64,000 nt of DNA from Regnicoccus_A sp014224355 (GTDB taxonomy: Bacteria > Cyanobacteriota > Cyanobacteriia > PCC-6307 > Cyanobiaceae). The translations under genes were made by a program, and so were the position numbers. How positions within the stretch are numbered: the stretch's first letter is position 1; each line of letters opens with the position of its first letter. This document shows, one piece after another, positions 17,078 to 26,300 of the stretch. The DNA lies in contig NZ_CP154799.1 of assembly GCF_050920705.1 (NCBI RefSeq), forward strand, positions 1,302,001 to 1,366,000. The letters are read 5' to 3'. A model generated the notes under the pieces. The model was not told the DNA's origin and ran no database searches. It saw only the letters and a program-made list of their open reading frames with translations.

Positions 17078-17165
17078 AAGGAAGACCCTGCGCACTGGGG
17101 CCATTAGGCCTGAGTGCGCAGGGCTTCGACGTAGCTGTTGCTACGGGCTGTCAGGCTGGCGGGCC

Positions 17166-17393
17166 TCAGCCTTCCTGCAGATCGCGCTGGGCCTGCTGGT
17201 GGTGGTGGTGGTGATAAATGTGCCCGCGGTAGTGAAGATCGAGGGTTTCATCGACCGGCTGGGGTTCATGCTTCAGCGGCACGCGGTAGTGAACACCGCG
17301 GTACACGTGCTCCACCGGTTCGACGCTGGGGAACTGCTGATGCTGGGGCATGGCGTAGTGGACGCCGCGGTAGACAAGTTGGTCTGTGGACAT
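17166..17393 (-). CDS. DUF4278 domain-containing protein with His-rich tail
   Basis: A 75-residue protein with three copies of a Tyr-Arg-Gly motif (VYRGVHYAMP, VYRGVHYRVP, HYRGHIYH), the mark of DUF4278, a small cyanobacterial family of unknown function. The third copy runs into five consecutive histidines and a Gln-rich end, which could bind metal, though nothing else suggests this. It starts at ATG 17393 and is divergent from queF across 265 bp that hold no other gene. Confidence 0.8.
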   Translation of the reverse strand: MSTDQLVYRGVHYAMPQHQQFPSVEPVEHVYRGVHYRVPLKHEPQPVDETLDLHYRGHIYHHHHHQQAQRDLQEG

Positions 17394-17658
17394 GACTGGG
17401 TCCTCGAAGGGATGGAGTTCACTGGCCCAATGGGCTCGGTGTCGCTTCGTGGGAAGGAGCGTTGCTTCGCCTCGCGGGGGCTACTTCCGACAGGAGGGCC
17501 AGGGACCTCTCCGAAAGGTGTCCAACGTTTTGTCCTTCAAGTTACTTCTAGCCAGTCCAGCTGTCCATTGAGAACAAAAACGGGCTTCCTTCGGCAATCT
17601 TCACGAATTAAGCGTTCCTACGATCGATGCCACGTCCTCTCTCCTCCTTCCACCACCG

Positions 17659-18147
17659 ATGCCATCCCCTTCCAGTTCCAGCACCGCCACTGCCACTGCC
17701 GCCGCCACCGCTACGGCCACAGGTCGCGCCGCAGCCGGCATGGATTCCCAGGAGGGCACCATCAGCCCGCGCTACGGAGAGCGACTGATCAGCGAGGAGG
17801 CACCGCTGATCTGCTTCGACAACCCCCGCCGGGGCCGCGCCTACGAGGTGTCGATCGAGCTGCCGGAGTTCACCTGCAAGTGCCCGTTCTCCGGCTACCC
17901 CGATTTCGCTGTGCTGCGGCTGATCTATCAGCCAGGACCGAGCGTGCTCGAACTCAAGGCCCTCAAGCTCTATGTCAACAGCTGGCGCGACCGCAGCATC
18001 TCCCATGAAGAGGTGGCCAACCGAATCCTTGATGAACTGGTGGCCGCCGCCAAGCCGGTCTGGATGCAGCTGGAAGCCGATTTCAATCCCCGTGGCAACG
18101 TGCACACCGTGATCAGGGTCAGCCACGGCCAGCGGCAGGACTGCTGA
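17659..18147 (+). CDS. queF: NADPH-dependent 7-cyano-7-deazaguanine reductase QueF (preQ0 reductase)
   Basis: A short, unimodal QueF that reduces preQ0 to preQ1 in queuosine synthesis. EFTCKCPFSGYPDFA carries the catalytic Cys and Asp, and VLELKALKLYVNSWRDRSISHEEVAN is the substrate/NADPH-binding region with the family E(S/L)K(S/A)xK motif. Counting from ATG 17659 gives 162 residues, but residues 5-25 are an Ala/Thr/Ser low-complexity stretch. ATG 17740 would give the usual length of about 135 residues and may be the true start. The 3' end overlaps the convergent ccs1 by 29 bp. Confidence 0.93.
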   Translation: MPSPSSSSTATATAAATATATGRAAAGMDSQEGTISPRYGERLISEEAPLICFDNPRRGRAYEVSIELPEFTCKCPFSGYPDFAVLRLIYQPGPSVLELKALKLYVNSWRDRSISHEEVANRILDELVAAAKPVWMQLEADFNPRGNVHTVIRVSHGQRQDC

Positions 18148-19441
18148 GGCCCGCGCCTGAACGCAGGTGCTCGAGCAACAGTGGCAGTTCGTTGGCCAGG
18201 GCCGTGAGGTTGCGGTTGCAGAGGCCTCCCACGTGCAGCTGGCCTTGATCACTGTCGGCAATGGCCCAGAGCTGTCGGGTGGCGATCAGGCTCAGGCCGC
18301 CGCCCAGCAGCGCAATGGCAAAACCGCCATAGACCAGGGGGACTCCCGGATCCCGTTTGAGCAGAAGGCCACTGGCGGGCATGACTTCCACCACCTTCAG
18401 GGGGAGACCAGCGATCTCCAGGGCCTCGCCCCCAGGGGTGATCTGGCCGATCAGCTGGGCCTGGGCCGAGTACACATCAACCGGTCCCATCTCGCTGTTG
18501 AGGGCCAGCAGCACGGGCTCTGAGCCGTCCGGCCTGGTCGGCAGGGCCAGGCCCCACACCTGCTCCCCCAGCTCGGGGAGGCTGCGCAAGGGAAGCTGCA
18601 GCAAGGGGCTGCGCCCCAGTTGCACGGTGATCGCCGCCAGTGACCAGTCGGCTTGGTACACGGTCATTCCCCGGAAGCGCAGGGGATGGTTCACGCTGAT
18701 CTGGCTGTGCTGCAGCGGTTCACCGTCGGGATCGAGCAGGCGCAGCTCGGAACGGAACTGCTCGGGCCGCCCGGCAGGATCCCGCTCGATCCGGAACGCG
18801 TCGACCGCCAGGGTCATCTGGGTCTGACCACGCTGGTTGAGGAGCTGAAGGTCGTGGCCCGGGGCGAGGAAACGCTCCAGGCGCTGGCCGGCCAGCGCCC
18901 CCCATGAGGCTCCCACCATCAGCACCACCAGACCGGCATGGACCAGCAGGGGCCCAACTCTGCCCAGAATCCCGCGTCGGGCCGCCAGCCGATCACCCTG
19001 GGTCTTCAGCTGCCAGCGCTGGCTTTCCAGCAGCTGAGCAAGGGCGTCGAGGTCGGCGATGGGCTGGGCACTGGGCAGGGATTCGGCCAGGCTCAACTTG
19101 CTCAGCTGGCGGGGAGAGCGGTAGTCGATCCAACGCAGGGCAGCCTGCAGGGCGGGCCACTGGCGTCGCCAGCTGCACAGCACCAGCGACAGGCCCAGCC
19201 AGGCCAGCAGAGCCAGGAACCACCGGCTGGCGTAGACATGATCCAGCTCCAGGTTGAGGATCCCGGCGCCATCGAGCAGCCCGAGCCAGGGCTTGCTGTC
19301 GTAAGCCTGGTGGTACACCTCGGCGGCCTCCTGCTGGGGAATGACCGTGCCCAGGCCGCTAGCCAGGGCGATCACCAGCAGCAGGCCGATGGCCAGGCGC
19401 AGATCCGAGATCCAGCCAGCCAGACGGCTGAGGGTCTTCAT
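18119..19441 (-). CDS. ccs1: Cytochrome c biogenesis protein Ccs1/ResB
   Basis: A 440-residue membrane protein of the system II cytochrome c assembly pathway, which together with CcsA delivers and attaches heme to apocytochromes on the lumen/periplasmic side. It has three N-proximal membrane helices (LRLAIGLLLVIALASGLGTVIPQ; a helix near WFLALLAWLGLSLVL; GPLLVHAGLVVLMVGASWG), then a large soluble domain, with a last helix near the C-terminus (LVYGGFAIALLGGGLSLIA). Its start overlaps the ccdA stop by 4 bp, so the two assembly genes form an operon. Confidence 0.92.
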   Translation of the reverse strand: MKTLSRLAGWISDLRLAIGLLLVIALASGLGTVIPQQEAAEVYHQAYDSKPWLGLLDGAGILNLELDHVYASRWFLALLAWLGLSLVLCSWRRQWPALQAALRWIDYRSPRQLSKLSLAESLPSAQPIADLDALAQLLESQRWQLKTQGDRLAARRGILGRVGPLLVHAGLVVLMVGASWGALAGQRLERFLAPGHDLQLLNQRGQTQMTLAVDAFRIERDPAGRPEQFRSELRLLDPDGEPLQHSQISVNHPLRFRGMTVYQADWSLAAITVQLGRSPLLQLPLRSLPELGEQVWGLALPTRPDGSEPVLLALNSEMGPVDVYSAQAQLIGQITPGGEALEIAGLPLKVVEVMPASGLLLKRDPGVPLVYGGFAIALLGGGLSLIATRQLWAIADSDQGQLHVGGLCNRNLTALANELPLLLEHLRSGAGLSSPAAGRG

Positions 19442-20166
19442 GGCAGCCGGGCCAGAAGGGTGAGACCACCGCTGGCGAGCAGAATCGCGCCGCTGATCGG
19501 GGGGATCCAGCGGCTGCGTTCACGCAGGGCAAGCAGCCGGGGCATCGTGGCCGCGGCTGACCCCGCCAGCACCAGGGGAATGACCTGACCAGCCCCAAAG
19601 CAGGTGAGCAGCAGCATGCCCAGCAGCGGGCGACCCTGCTGGGCAATCCAGGCCAGCAGAACGGCCAGAACCGGTGTGGTGCAAGGGCTGGCCGCCAGGC
19701 CGAAGGCGGCCCCCGCTGCCAGCGGGGCGAGGGGAGCGGGCACCCGCTGGCGCCATAGCTCGGGATCAGGACCCGCCGGCAGGGAGAGGGGCACCAGTCC
19801 GAGCAGGTTGAGGCCCATCAGCACCGCCAGCAGGGCCACCACGGTGGGAATGAAGCCGGGCACCTGGCCATAGAGCCGCCCAAGCAGGGAGGTGGTGCCA
19901 CCAAGCACCACCAGGGCGGCCACGATTCCCGCCGCGAAACTGAAGCTGCGCTGCCAGGGCCGCCCCGGCGCTTCCGGTCTTGAGAAGCCGGCCATGTACG
20001 CCACCGTGATCGGCAGCAGCGAGAGCGAACAGGGCCCCAGGCTGGTGAGCAAGCCGGCACCGAACACCATGGTGACCGTGAGAGGACCGGGTGCCGAGAG
20101 GGAGTTCTGAAGCAGCTGCTCGCTCCAGAGGGCCAAATCCGAAAGGGGCAGGCCGAAGCCGTTCAT
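19438..20166 (-). CDS. ccdA: Cytochrome c biogenesis protein CcdA (thiol reductant transporter)
   Basis: A 242-residue membrane protein with about six hydrophobic helices. CcdA passes reducing equivalents from cytosolic thioredoxin to the lumen side to keep apocytochrome cysteines reduced. The first redox Cys is in GLLTSLGPCSLSLLPI and the second in AAFGLAASPCTTPVLAVLLA, both in the positions expected for DsbD/CcdA. It lies directly upstream of ccs1 with a 4-bp overlap. It starts at ATG 20166. Confidence 0.94.
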   Translation of the reverse strand: MNGFGLPLSDLALWSEQLLQNSLSAPGPLTVTMVFGAGLLTSLGPCSLSLLPITVAYMAGFSRPEAPGRPWQRSFSFAAGIVAALVVLGGTTSLLGRLYGQVPGFIPTVVALLAVLMGLNLLGLVPLSLPAGPDPELWRQRVPAPLAPLAAGAAFGLAASPCTTPVLAVLLAWIAQQGRPLLGMLLLTCFGAGQVIPLVLAGSAAATMPRLLALRERSRWIPPISGAILLASGGLTLLARLP

Positions 20167-20218
20167 CCTTGTCCTGATGGTCCCGGACGGCGGCGGGCCC
20201 GTCGCTCGGGAGGGAGAT

Positions 20219-21475
20219 TCAGCCTATCGGGGCAGGGTCGGGGCCGGCCCCAGCGCGGGCCTCACCGCCCCGTTGGCGGCGGCTGCGGCTCGGCCGACTC
20301 TCTAAGCCGCGGGATTCCAGCGAGCAGCGGATGAGCAGGCCGGCGGTGAGCAGGCTGGCGAGCAGTGAGTTGCCGCCGTAGCTGATCATGGGCAGCGGCA
20401 GGCCAGTGGTGGGCATGGATCCGCTGGCCACAGCGATGTTGAGGATCGACTGGCCCACCAGCAGGGTGGTGGCACCGATGGCCACGAGGCGCTGCTGATT
20501 GCTGCGGCAGCCCAGGGCCACCCGCAGGCCCACAAAGCCGAACAACATCAGGAACAGCACCACCACCATCGAGCCCACGAAGCCGAACTCCTCGGCGAAG
20601 ACCGCGAAGATGAAATCAGTCGACTGGATCGGCAGGTATTGCAGCTTCTGGGTCGAGAGGCCGAATCCCTCCCCCAGGACCCCTCCTGAGCCGATCGCCA
20701 GCAGGCTCTGCACCAGCTGATACCCGTCCCCCTGGGGATCCCGCCAGGGGTTGAGGAAAGAGACGACCCGGAGGCGCTGGTATTCATTCACCAGAATGCT
20801 GGCGGAACCCAGGGCCCCTCCTGCCGCTGCGGTGCCCAGCAATGAGACCAGGGGCAAACCGGCCGCCAGGGCCATGAACCAGAGCAGCAGGCCCGTCAGG
20901 GCGGCCGTACTCAGGTTCGGCTGCTTGAGAATCAACAGCAGCAGGGTTGCAAAGGTGCCCAGCCAGAGCATTTTCTGATCGAGGCCGATGCGCTTCCAGT
21001 GGGCGAAGAGGGAGGCCCCCTGCAGCACCACGAAGGGTTTGACCAATTCGGAGGGCTGAATCTGGATCGGTCCGAGCACCAGCCAGCGGCTGGCTCCATT
21101 GACCGTGCTGCCCGCCACCAGGGTGGCGGCGATCAGCACGCCGCCGATCAGCACGGCCGGTCCTGCCAACCGCAGCCAGCGCCGCAGGGAGGTGCGCATC
21201 GCCAGCCACAGCAGCCCCCAGCTGGCCATCAACCAGATCGCCTGGCGTTTGATGTAGAAGGCGGGATCCCCGTTCTCGCGGGCCGCCACCCACCAGCTGG
21301 CTGACCCCAGGATCAGCAGCCCAGCCAGGCACCAGATCGCCACCATCACCAGCAGCAACCTGGCTTCGGCTGGCCACTGGGCCCAGGCCAGGTGCAGCGG
21401 CCCCTGGGCCGCCTCCGCTGCTGCTCCCGGGTTTCCGGCACGTGGACTGGCTGGGCTCCTGGAGCGACGGTTCAT
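20219..21475 (-). CDS. ftsW: FtsW/RodA/SpoVE family peptidoglycan polymerase
   Basis: A multi-pass SEDS protein (418 residues from ATG 21475) that polymerises glycan strands with a partner class B PBP. Characteristic stretches are GLLILGSASWW, GASRWLVLGPIQIQPSELVKPFVVL, NEYQRLRVVSFLNP, STDFIFAVFAEEFGFVGS and LPLPMISYGGNSLLASLL. The GTPxxGxPLPFxSYGG-like end (GLPLPMISYGGNS) favours FtsW over RodA, but the distinction is not certain. An in-frame upstream start at 21556 is possible but would run through the terminator stem of the apc operon. The C-terminus is Arg-rich and cytosolic. Confidence 0.88.
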   Translation of the reverse strand: MNRRSRSPASPRAGNPGAAAEAAQGPLHLAWAQWPAEARLLLVMVAIWCLAGLLILGSASWWVAARENGDPAFYIKRQAIWLMASWGLLWLAMRTSLRRWLRLAGPAVLIGGVLIAATLVAGSTVNGASRWLVLGPIQIQPSELVKPFVVLQGASLFAHWKRIGLDQKMLWLGTFATLLLLILKQPNLSTAALTGLLLWFMALAAGLPLVSLLGTAAAGGALGSASILVNEYQRLRVVSFLNPWRDPQGDGYQLVQSLLAIGSGGVLGEGFGLSTQKLQYLPIQSTDFIFAVFAEEFGFVGSMVVVLFLMLFGFVGLRVALGCRSNQQRLVAIGATTLLVGQSILNIAVASGSMPTTGLPLPMISYGGNSLLASLLTAGLLIRCSLESRGLESRPSRSRRQRGGEARAGAGPDPAPIG

Positions 21476-21554
21476 GGTGGCCGGCAAAAACTGGCGCAGG
21501 GCGTGCCGTTCCCCATTCAGCCGTGGACGCAGGCTTGGGGAAAGGGGGTGGGAC

Positions 21555-21582
21555 AAAAAAAAGCCCGGCCAGGGCCGGGCTC
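21555..21582 (-). terminator. Rho-independent terminator of the apc operon
   Basis: On the minus strand a GC-rich stem (AGCCCGGCC / GGCCGGGCT around a 3-nt loop, plus-strand 21562-21581) is followed by a run of eight T residues (A run at 21555-21562). It lies about 70 bp past the apcC stop. Confidence 0.88.
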
Positions 21583-21652
21583 AGCTGGATTGGGACGTGA
21601 AGGCCATGGATCAAGGCGATCGTGTTGGACTTCACCGGAGCCCGTTCAGCCT

Positions 21653-21853
21653 TCAGTTGCCGACGTTGATCTGACGACGACCCGTGGCGAGCTCAACCTT
21701 GAGAATCTTGCCCCCCTGCTTCATGATCCGCTGCTGTTCAGCGAACCAGCTCTCGTAGGGCACCCACTTGGTGAAGAAGGTGTTCTGCAGTTCCCGCTGA
21801 CTCCTGACCTTTTCAGGGCAGGGAATGCAGGCCGTGATCTTGAACAGGCGCAT
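21653..21853 (-). CDS. apcC: Allophycocyanin-associated core linker ApcC (LC 7.8)
   Basis: A 66-residue small linker that caps the allophycocyanin trimers of the phycobilisome core. The sequence MRLFKITACIPCPEKVRSQ, then LQNTFFTKWVPYE and a KILKVELATG end, is the standard CpcD-like ApcC fold at standard length. It lies 35 bp after apcB at the end of the apcA-apcB-apcC operon, followed by a terminator. Confidence 0.97.
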   Translation of the reverse strand: MRLFKITACIPCPEKVRSQRELQNTFFTKWVPYESWFAEQQRIMKQGGKILKVELATGRRQINVGN

Positions 21854-21888
21854 GTGGTGATCCTCGCGGGTGGGGCGTTGGGTTGGGA

Positions 21889-22377
21889 TCAGTTGCCCAG
21901 GCCGGAGCTGATGTAGTCGAGGTAGGTGCCGAGTTCACGACCAGCGTCTGGACCCACCAGCGAAGCTGCAGCTTCCTTGATGGCCTGGATCGACTGGACA
22001 GTGGCGCCGATGGGCACACCCAGGGAGTTGTAGGTCTCCTTGAGCCCGTTCAGCACCCGCTCATCGAGAATCGAAGTGTCACCGGCCAGCATGGCGTAGG
22101 TGGCATAGCGAAGGTAGTAGTCCAGGTCGCGGATGCAGGCGGCATAGCGACGAGTGGTGTACATGTTGCCGCCCGGACGGGTGATGTCCGAGTAGAGCAG
22201 GGTCTTGGCGACGGCTTCCTTGATGATCGCTGCCGAGTTGGCACCGACGGTGGCCGCAGCGCGGACACGGAGCTCGCCGCTGGAGAAGTACTGCTCCAGC
22301 CGTCCGATCGAAGAGTCGTCCAGGTAGAGACCCTGAACGTCGGACTGGTTGATGACGTTGGTGATCGCGTCTTGCAT
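21889..22377 (-). CDS. apcB: Allophycocyanin beta subunit
   Basis: A 162-residue phycobiliprotein (start ATG 22377, MQDAITNVINQSDVQG). It binds one phycocyanobilin through the Cys in RRYAACIRDLDYYLRYATYAMLAGD and pairs with ApcA in the core trimers. The Asn in GANSAAIIKEA matches the position methylated in beta subunits. The open frame continues upstream of the ATG, but that part belongs to the apcA-apcB spacer. The gap to apcA is 40 bp. Confidence 0.98.
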   Translation of the reverse strand: MQDAITNVINQSDVQGLYLDDSSIGRLEQYFSSGELRVRAAATVGANSAAIIKEAVAKTLLYSDITRPGGNMYTTRRYAACIRDLDYYLRYATYAMLAGDTSILDERVLNGLKETYNSLGVPIGATVQSIQAIKEAAASLVGPDAGRELGTYLDYISSGLGN

Positions 22378-22417
22378 GTGTCCTGTGAAGAGGCGGGGGG
22401 CAAGGAGAGGCGAAGCC

Positions 22418-22903
22418 TCAGGAGAGGGCGCCGATGACGTAGTCGAAGTAGAAGCCTGCCTCTTCGGCGTCGGCTCCGGTGAGCAGCCCCATGGAGGCGT
22501 TCTTGAGCTCACGGACGACCTCGGCCATGGCCTCCAGGGGAGTGCCGAGTGCGCGATACATCTCGCGGGCGCCGATGATGCCGATTTCTTCGATCGGGGT
22601 GACGTCACCGGCTACGACGCCGTAGGTCACCAGGCGCAGGTAGTAGTCGACGTCACGGAGACAGGTGGCCGTCATTTCCTCGCCGTAGGCATTGCCTCCG
22701 GGAGAGATCAGGTCGGGTCGCTTCTGAAAGAGGGCGCCGCCGGCCTGCTTCACGATGCGCTCGCGGCTCTCTCCCAGGACCTGAGCCACCCGCAGACGGC
22801 GTTGACCGCCGGCTACGAAGGACTTGATCTGGTCGAGTTCGCCAGGGCTGAGGTAGCGGGCTTCGGCGTCCGCGTTGATGATCGAGTTGGAGACGATGCT
22901 CAT
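22418..22903 (-). CDS. apcA: Allophycocyanin alpha subunit
   Basis: A 161-residue phycobiliprotein starting MSIVSNSIINADAEARYLSP, with the chromophore Cys in ATCLRDVDYYLRLVTYGVVAGD. Together with ApcB it forms the allophycocyanin trimers that gather excitation energy from the rods. The gene is the first of apcA-apcB-apcC, downstream of apcE, with a 441-bp spacer from apcE that contains a terminator and so probably its own strong promoter. Length and sequence are standard. Confidence 0.98.
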   Translation of the reverse strand: MSIVSNSIINADAEARYLSPGELDQIKSFVAGGQRRLRVAQVLGESRERIVKQAGGALFQKRPDLISPGGNAYGEEMTATCLRDVDYYLRLVTYGVVAGDVTPIEEIGIIGAREMYRALGTPLEAMAEVVRELKNASMGLLTGADAEEAGFYFDYVIGALS

Positions 22904-23262
22904 GCAGTTCTGCCTCGAAGCAAGCGGTCGCCGTAATGGAGACCGATATCCGGTGGGTAAGGGATGCCCCTCGCTCCTTCACTTCGTTGACGTGAACGCC
23001 AACGGTTCGCTGGGGAGAGTGGGCTGGCGATCAGGCTTGCCGACCGCCGAGTCATTCTGCGGCAGAGGGGGCCACCCCTCCCGGGGCCGGTAACAGTTCT
23101 TCACGGCGGTCGGATTTTGCCAAACCCCTTGGCTGGCAATGACTCTGGAGGAGCGTGCGGCTAAGGGAAGCCTGCGTAGTTTGTTAACGCTTTGCAGCCT
23201 TCCTGTGGCTTCCCAGGTTAATTCGTCATTCAGGATGCGTTCTTGGAAATCATGTTCTGATT
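22904..23262 (-). promoter_or_regulatory. Long apcA upstream region (probable promoter and leader)
   Basis: This 359-bp stretch between the apcE terminator and the apcA ATG has no credible gene. It is the longest gene-free interval of the window once the terminator side is added. It is locally less GC-rich at its upstream end (GTTAAC and AT-rich steps at about 23177-23225), as expected for a promoter. On the minus strand a GAGGCAGAAC stretch lies just before the ATG. No exact -10/-35 pair can be assigned by eye. A long apcA leader is common in cyanobacteria. Confidence 0.5.
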
Positions 23263-23291
23263 AAAAAATCCCCGGACTTTTTTGCCCGGGG
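23263..23291 (-). terminator. Rho-independent terminator of apcE
   Basis: On the minus strand CCCCGGG, a short A-rich loop and TCCGGGG pair, and then comes a T run (A run at 23263-23268 of the plus strand). It lies 53 bp past the apcE stop and separates apcE from the apcABC transcript. Confidence 0.87.
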
Positions 23292-23309
23292 TTGATCAAG
23301 ACAATCCGG

Positions 23310-23331
23310 GGATCCACCTCCTGGTGGATCC
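23310..23331 (-). other. Perfect 9-bp hairpin just after apcE stop
   Basis: GGATCCACC at 23310-23318 and GGTGGATCC at 23323-23331 form a perfect 9-bp stem with a 4-nt TCCT loop, 13 bp beyond the apcE stop and 18 bp before the terminator. There is no T run, so it is not itself a terminator. It could protect the apcE 3' end from exonucleases. Confidence 0.7.
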
Positions 23332-23344
23332 ATCCACCAGGCAA

Positions 23345-26300
23345 TCAGATGGCTCCGCGTGGGGGAGGCGTCAGTCCGGCGTTCCCGGCATAGAGGAGAG
23401 CGGTGCGATTCACCGTGGCCAGGGGAATGCCATCTTCGGTGCCCATGCCCCTGAGGTAGGGCACGGTGTCCCGCCCGAAGCGGTTGGCGTACTCCTTGCC
23501 GGAGAGCAGGTCGTCGAGGGCGGCCTGTTGCCCTTTTTTGCCCCGGGTGGCCAGATAGAGGCTGACTTCCTTGGGTTGGGCGGCTCTGCCCAGCAGGGCC
23601 AGGTAGGCCGCCGAAGCGGCCCGAAGCGGGGCCATCCGGTTGAGCCGTTGCTGGAAGAGATCGGACCCGGCGATCACCGCCACGAATTCCGAAACCGCTA
23701 AGCGGCCGTCACGCAGTTGCGATTCGGCATCGCTGAGGCGTTCAGCAGCGAGGGGGACACGGTTCAGCAGCTGCCGGTAGGTGGCTTCGATCACCTGCTG
23801 CAGCGAGGCCTCATCGGCTTCGGGCATCAGCATGACCGGCTGACCAAGGCTGCGGCGGCGGCTGAAGCCCTGGGGACGAGCCCCATCAAGGGCCTTGGCC
23901 ATGGCCGCTCCAGGCTGGGGAGCCACGGCTGCGCTGAAGCCATTGGCGCTGACCTGAGCGCTCCAGCCCCCAACGATCCTTCCGCGGGAGGAGGTGGCCG
24001 TCACGCCGGTTGAGTCGCCCACATTGGCGCTCCAGCCCCTGGAAGGGGTGCCGGCGGGTTTCGTTGGGGAGACGCTCCAGCGGCGGCTGGGCTCAGGAGG
24101 CTGACGCAGGCTCTGGGGTGTGCTGCCCTGAGGCTTTGCCGGTCCTTCTTCACCCTCGGCGAAACGGGCCGTCCAGCCCCCGACCACCTGGCGCAGACGG
24201 CGGTCCGGCAGGTTGCGCGGCGTGAGGTCACCACTGCCGCGGAAACTGCTGCCCGAGGCCACCTGCGGACGGGTCACCGGAGTGAGGTCGGGAATGGCCG
24301 AAGGGTCGAGTCTGCGCCGCAGAGCGGGGACCCTTCGGGCATTGAGGTCGGCGGGGGTGACGAAACGTTCGTAGGGGACGGTGTCCTCGCCGAAGGCCGC
24401 CAGATACTCGGGGCTCTCGAGGATGGCGTCGACAACGCCGTAGAAACCCAGGCGAGCTGCCGTGTCGAAGTAGCCGTTGATTTCACGCCGGCCGAAGGTG
24501 GGTCGCCCGAGCAGGCGACGGTGCATCACTTCGATCGCCTTCGTGATGTAGAGATTCGACCAGTAACGGCGGCGGAAGGCGGCAGAACGAGCCACCTGGC
24601 GAATGAACTCGCGCAGGCTGATGTCGCCGTTCTCGAGTTTGATCTCTTCCACCTTCAGCTGCTCACCCGCGTAGCCGGTGGTCCCGAGCACCTGCACGTA
24701 GACGGCCCTGATCACCGCCTGGGTGCTGGATTCCGTGCCGCGGATGCTGGGCTGGCCGCCGCGGCGGGGCACCGAGGCACCACCTGTGGCGATCTGCTGC
24801 AACCTCACGACCTTGGGACCGACCCGCCGGGGCGCGGAGGCCCGGAACTGGGGACTGTCCATCTGACCGGGTTCGGCCATGCCGTTGCCCACCAGAATCC
24901 TGCGGGTGTCGTAATTGAAGGGGGCCGGCCGGGTGGCCACCGAGGCCGTTCCTGACGGGAAGATGGCTCCGTAGGTCAGGCCCAGGGGATCGTTGCCGCC
25001 GCCGTAGGCGTGCTGGTCAGGCAGTGGTTGGCCGTAGGAGGCATAGAGCGTGATGTACTGCGGGGCGCCTTCGAAAGGAGCGCTGAAGCGGAACAGTTTG
25101 CGATTGGATCCCCAGCCTGCGCTTTCCTGAGCCTCTTCGCCGAGATCGCGCAGGTAAGGAACGGTTTCTTCCCCGAACGTCTGGGCATACTCCTGGGTGT
25201 TGATCAGGGAGTCGACCAGGCCGGGCAAGCCCTGCTGGCTGACGATGGCGAAGTAGCGACGGAACTCCTCAATCGTGCTCACGCCTCGGCCAAGGAAATG
25301 GCGGAAGGCCAGCTCCACCACACGGCTGTTGGAGAAGCGGCCGTAGAACTGGCGCCGGTATTCCTTGCTGCGCCCCAGGGCACGGATGAATTCCCGCATC
25401 GGCAGTTGGCCCTGGGCCACCTGGGTGGCTTCCACGGGGGCCACCACCTGGGAATAGCCCTTGACGATGTCGCGCTCGAAAACCTGTCGATAGGCGGCGC
25501 GGATCACCTCGGCTTTCTCCCGTCCGGAGAGGCCGGGCTTCATCACGAAGCGCTGGCGGGATTCGGCGGCCAGGGCATAAATGGCAGGGAGTTGCAGACC
25601 CTGGTTTTCAGGGCTGCCCAGGCGCTGGCGGGCGGAGGGGGTGGGAACCGCCAGCTCCTTGAGCAGCACGTTGAAGCAGTCGATGACGAGCTGACGCGAC
25701 TCCGATTCCTTGCTGAAGAGGTTGGCGGCGGCGGCGCGCATTTCCTGAAGGGCCACGTTGGTGGCGGCCAGGGAACAGGCCTTCTCGAGCACATCCCGAA
25801 GCCCCCTGGTGTTCACCGCAAGAATGCTGGGATCACCGGCCACCAGGGCGTAGCCCACGTAGCGAAGGAACCAGCCCATGTCCCGCAGCGACTTGCGCAT
25901 GCGCTCGGTGCCGTAGCGCGCCACGCTGATCGGGGTGAAACCGGGGGGGAGCACCACCCGCACATCGGCATCGGCCTGCACGCCTTCCAGAATTCGGCCG
26001 AGCAGACCCGTGCCACCACTGCCCTGGGCAAAGGTGCGCACGGAGGTGGCCGCAGCCACCTGGTCGCTGGCCAGGATTTCGCTCTCCAGAGCACCCACGT
26101 TGAACGGGGTCAGGGGCGCATCGAGGTAGGAGAGCGGGGTGCCTCCGGCGAAGATGCGGTTGGCGGCCTTGGCAACGATTACGTCGGCATTGGCGGAGAT
26201 CAGCCGGGCCGCCTCAACGCGGGCCGTGCCGCTCCGATAGAAGGTGAGGAGGGTCTCAAGCTCACCCTTCTCAGGAAAACGATCCTGTTGCTCCGCCTGA

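Noticed and set aside
17394..17658. preQ1 riboswitch upstream of queF
   Set aside because: No compact hairpin with an A-rich tail of the preQ1 type could be seen before the start; the 265-bp gap is otherwise featureless.
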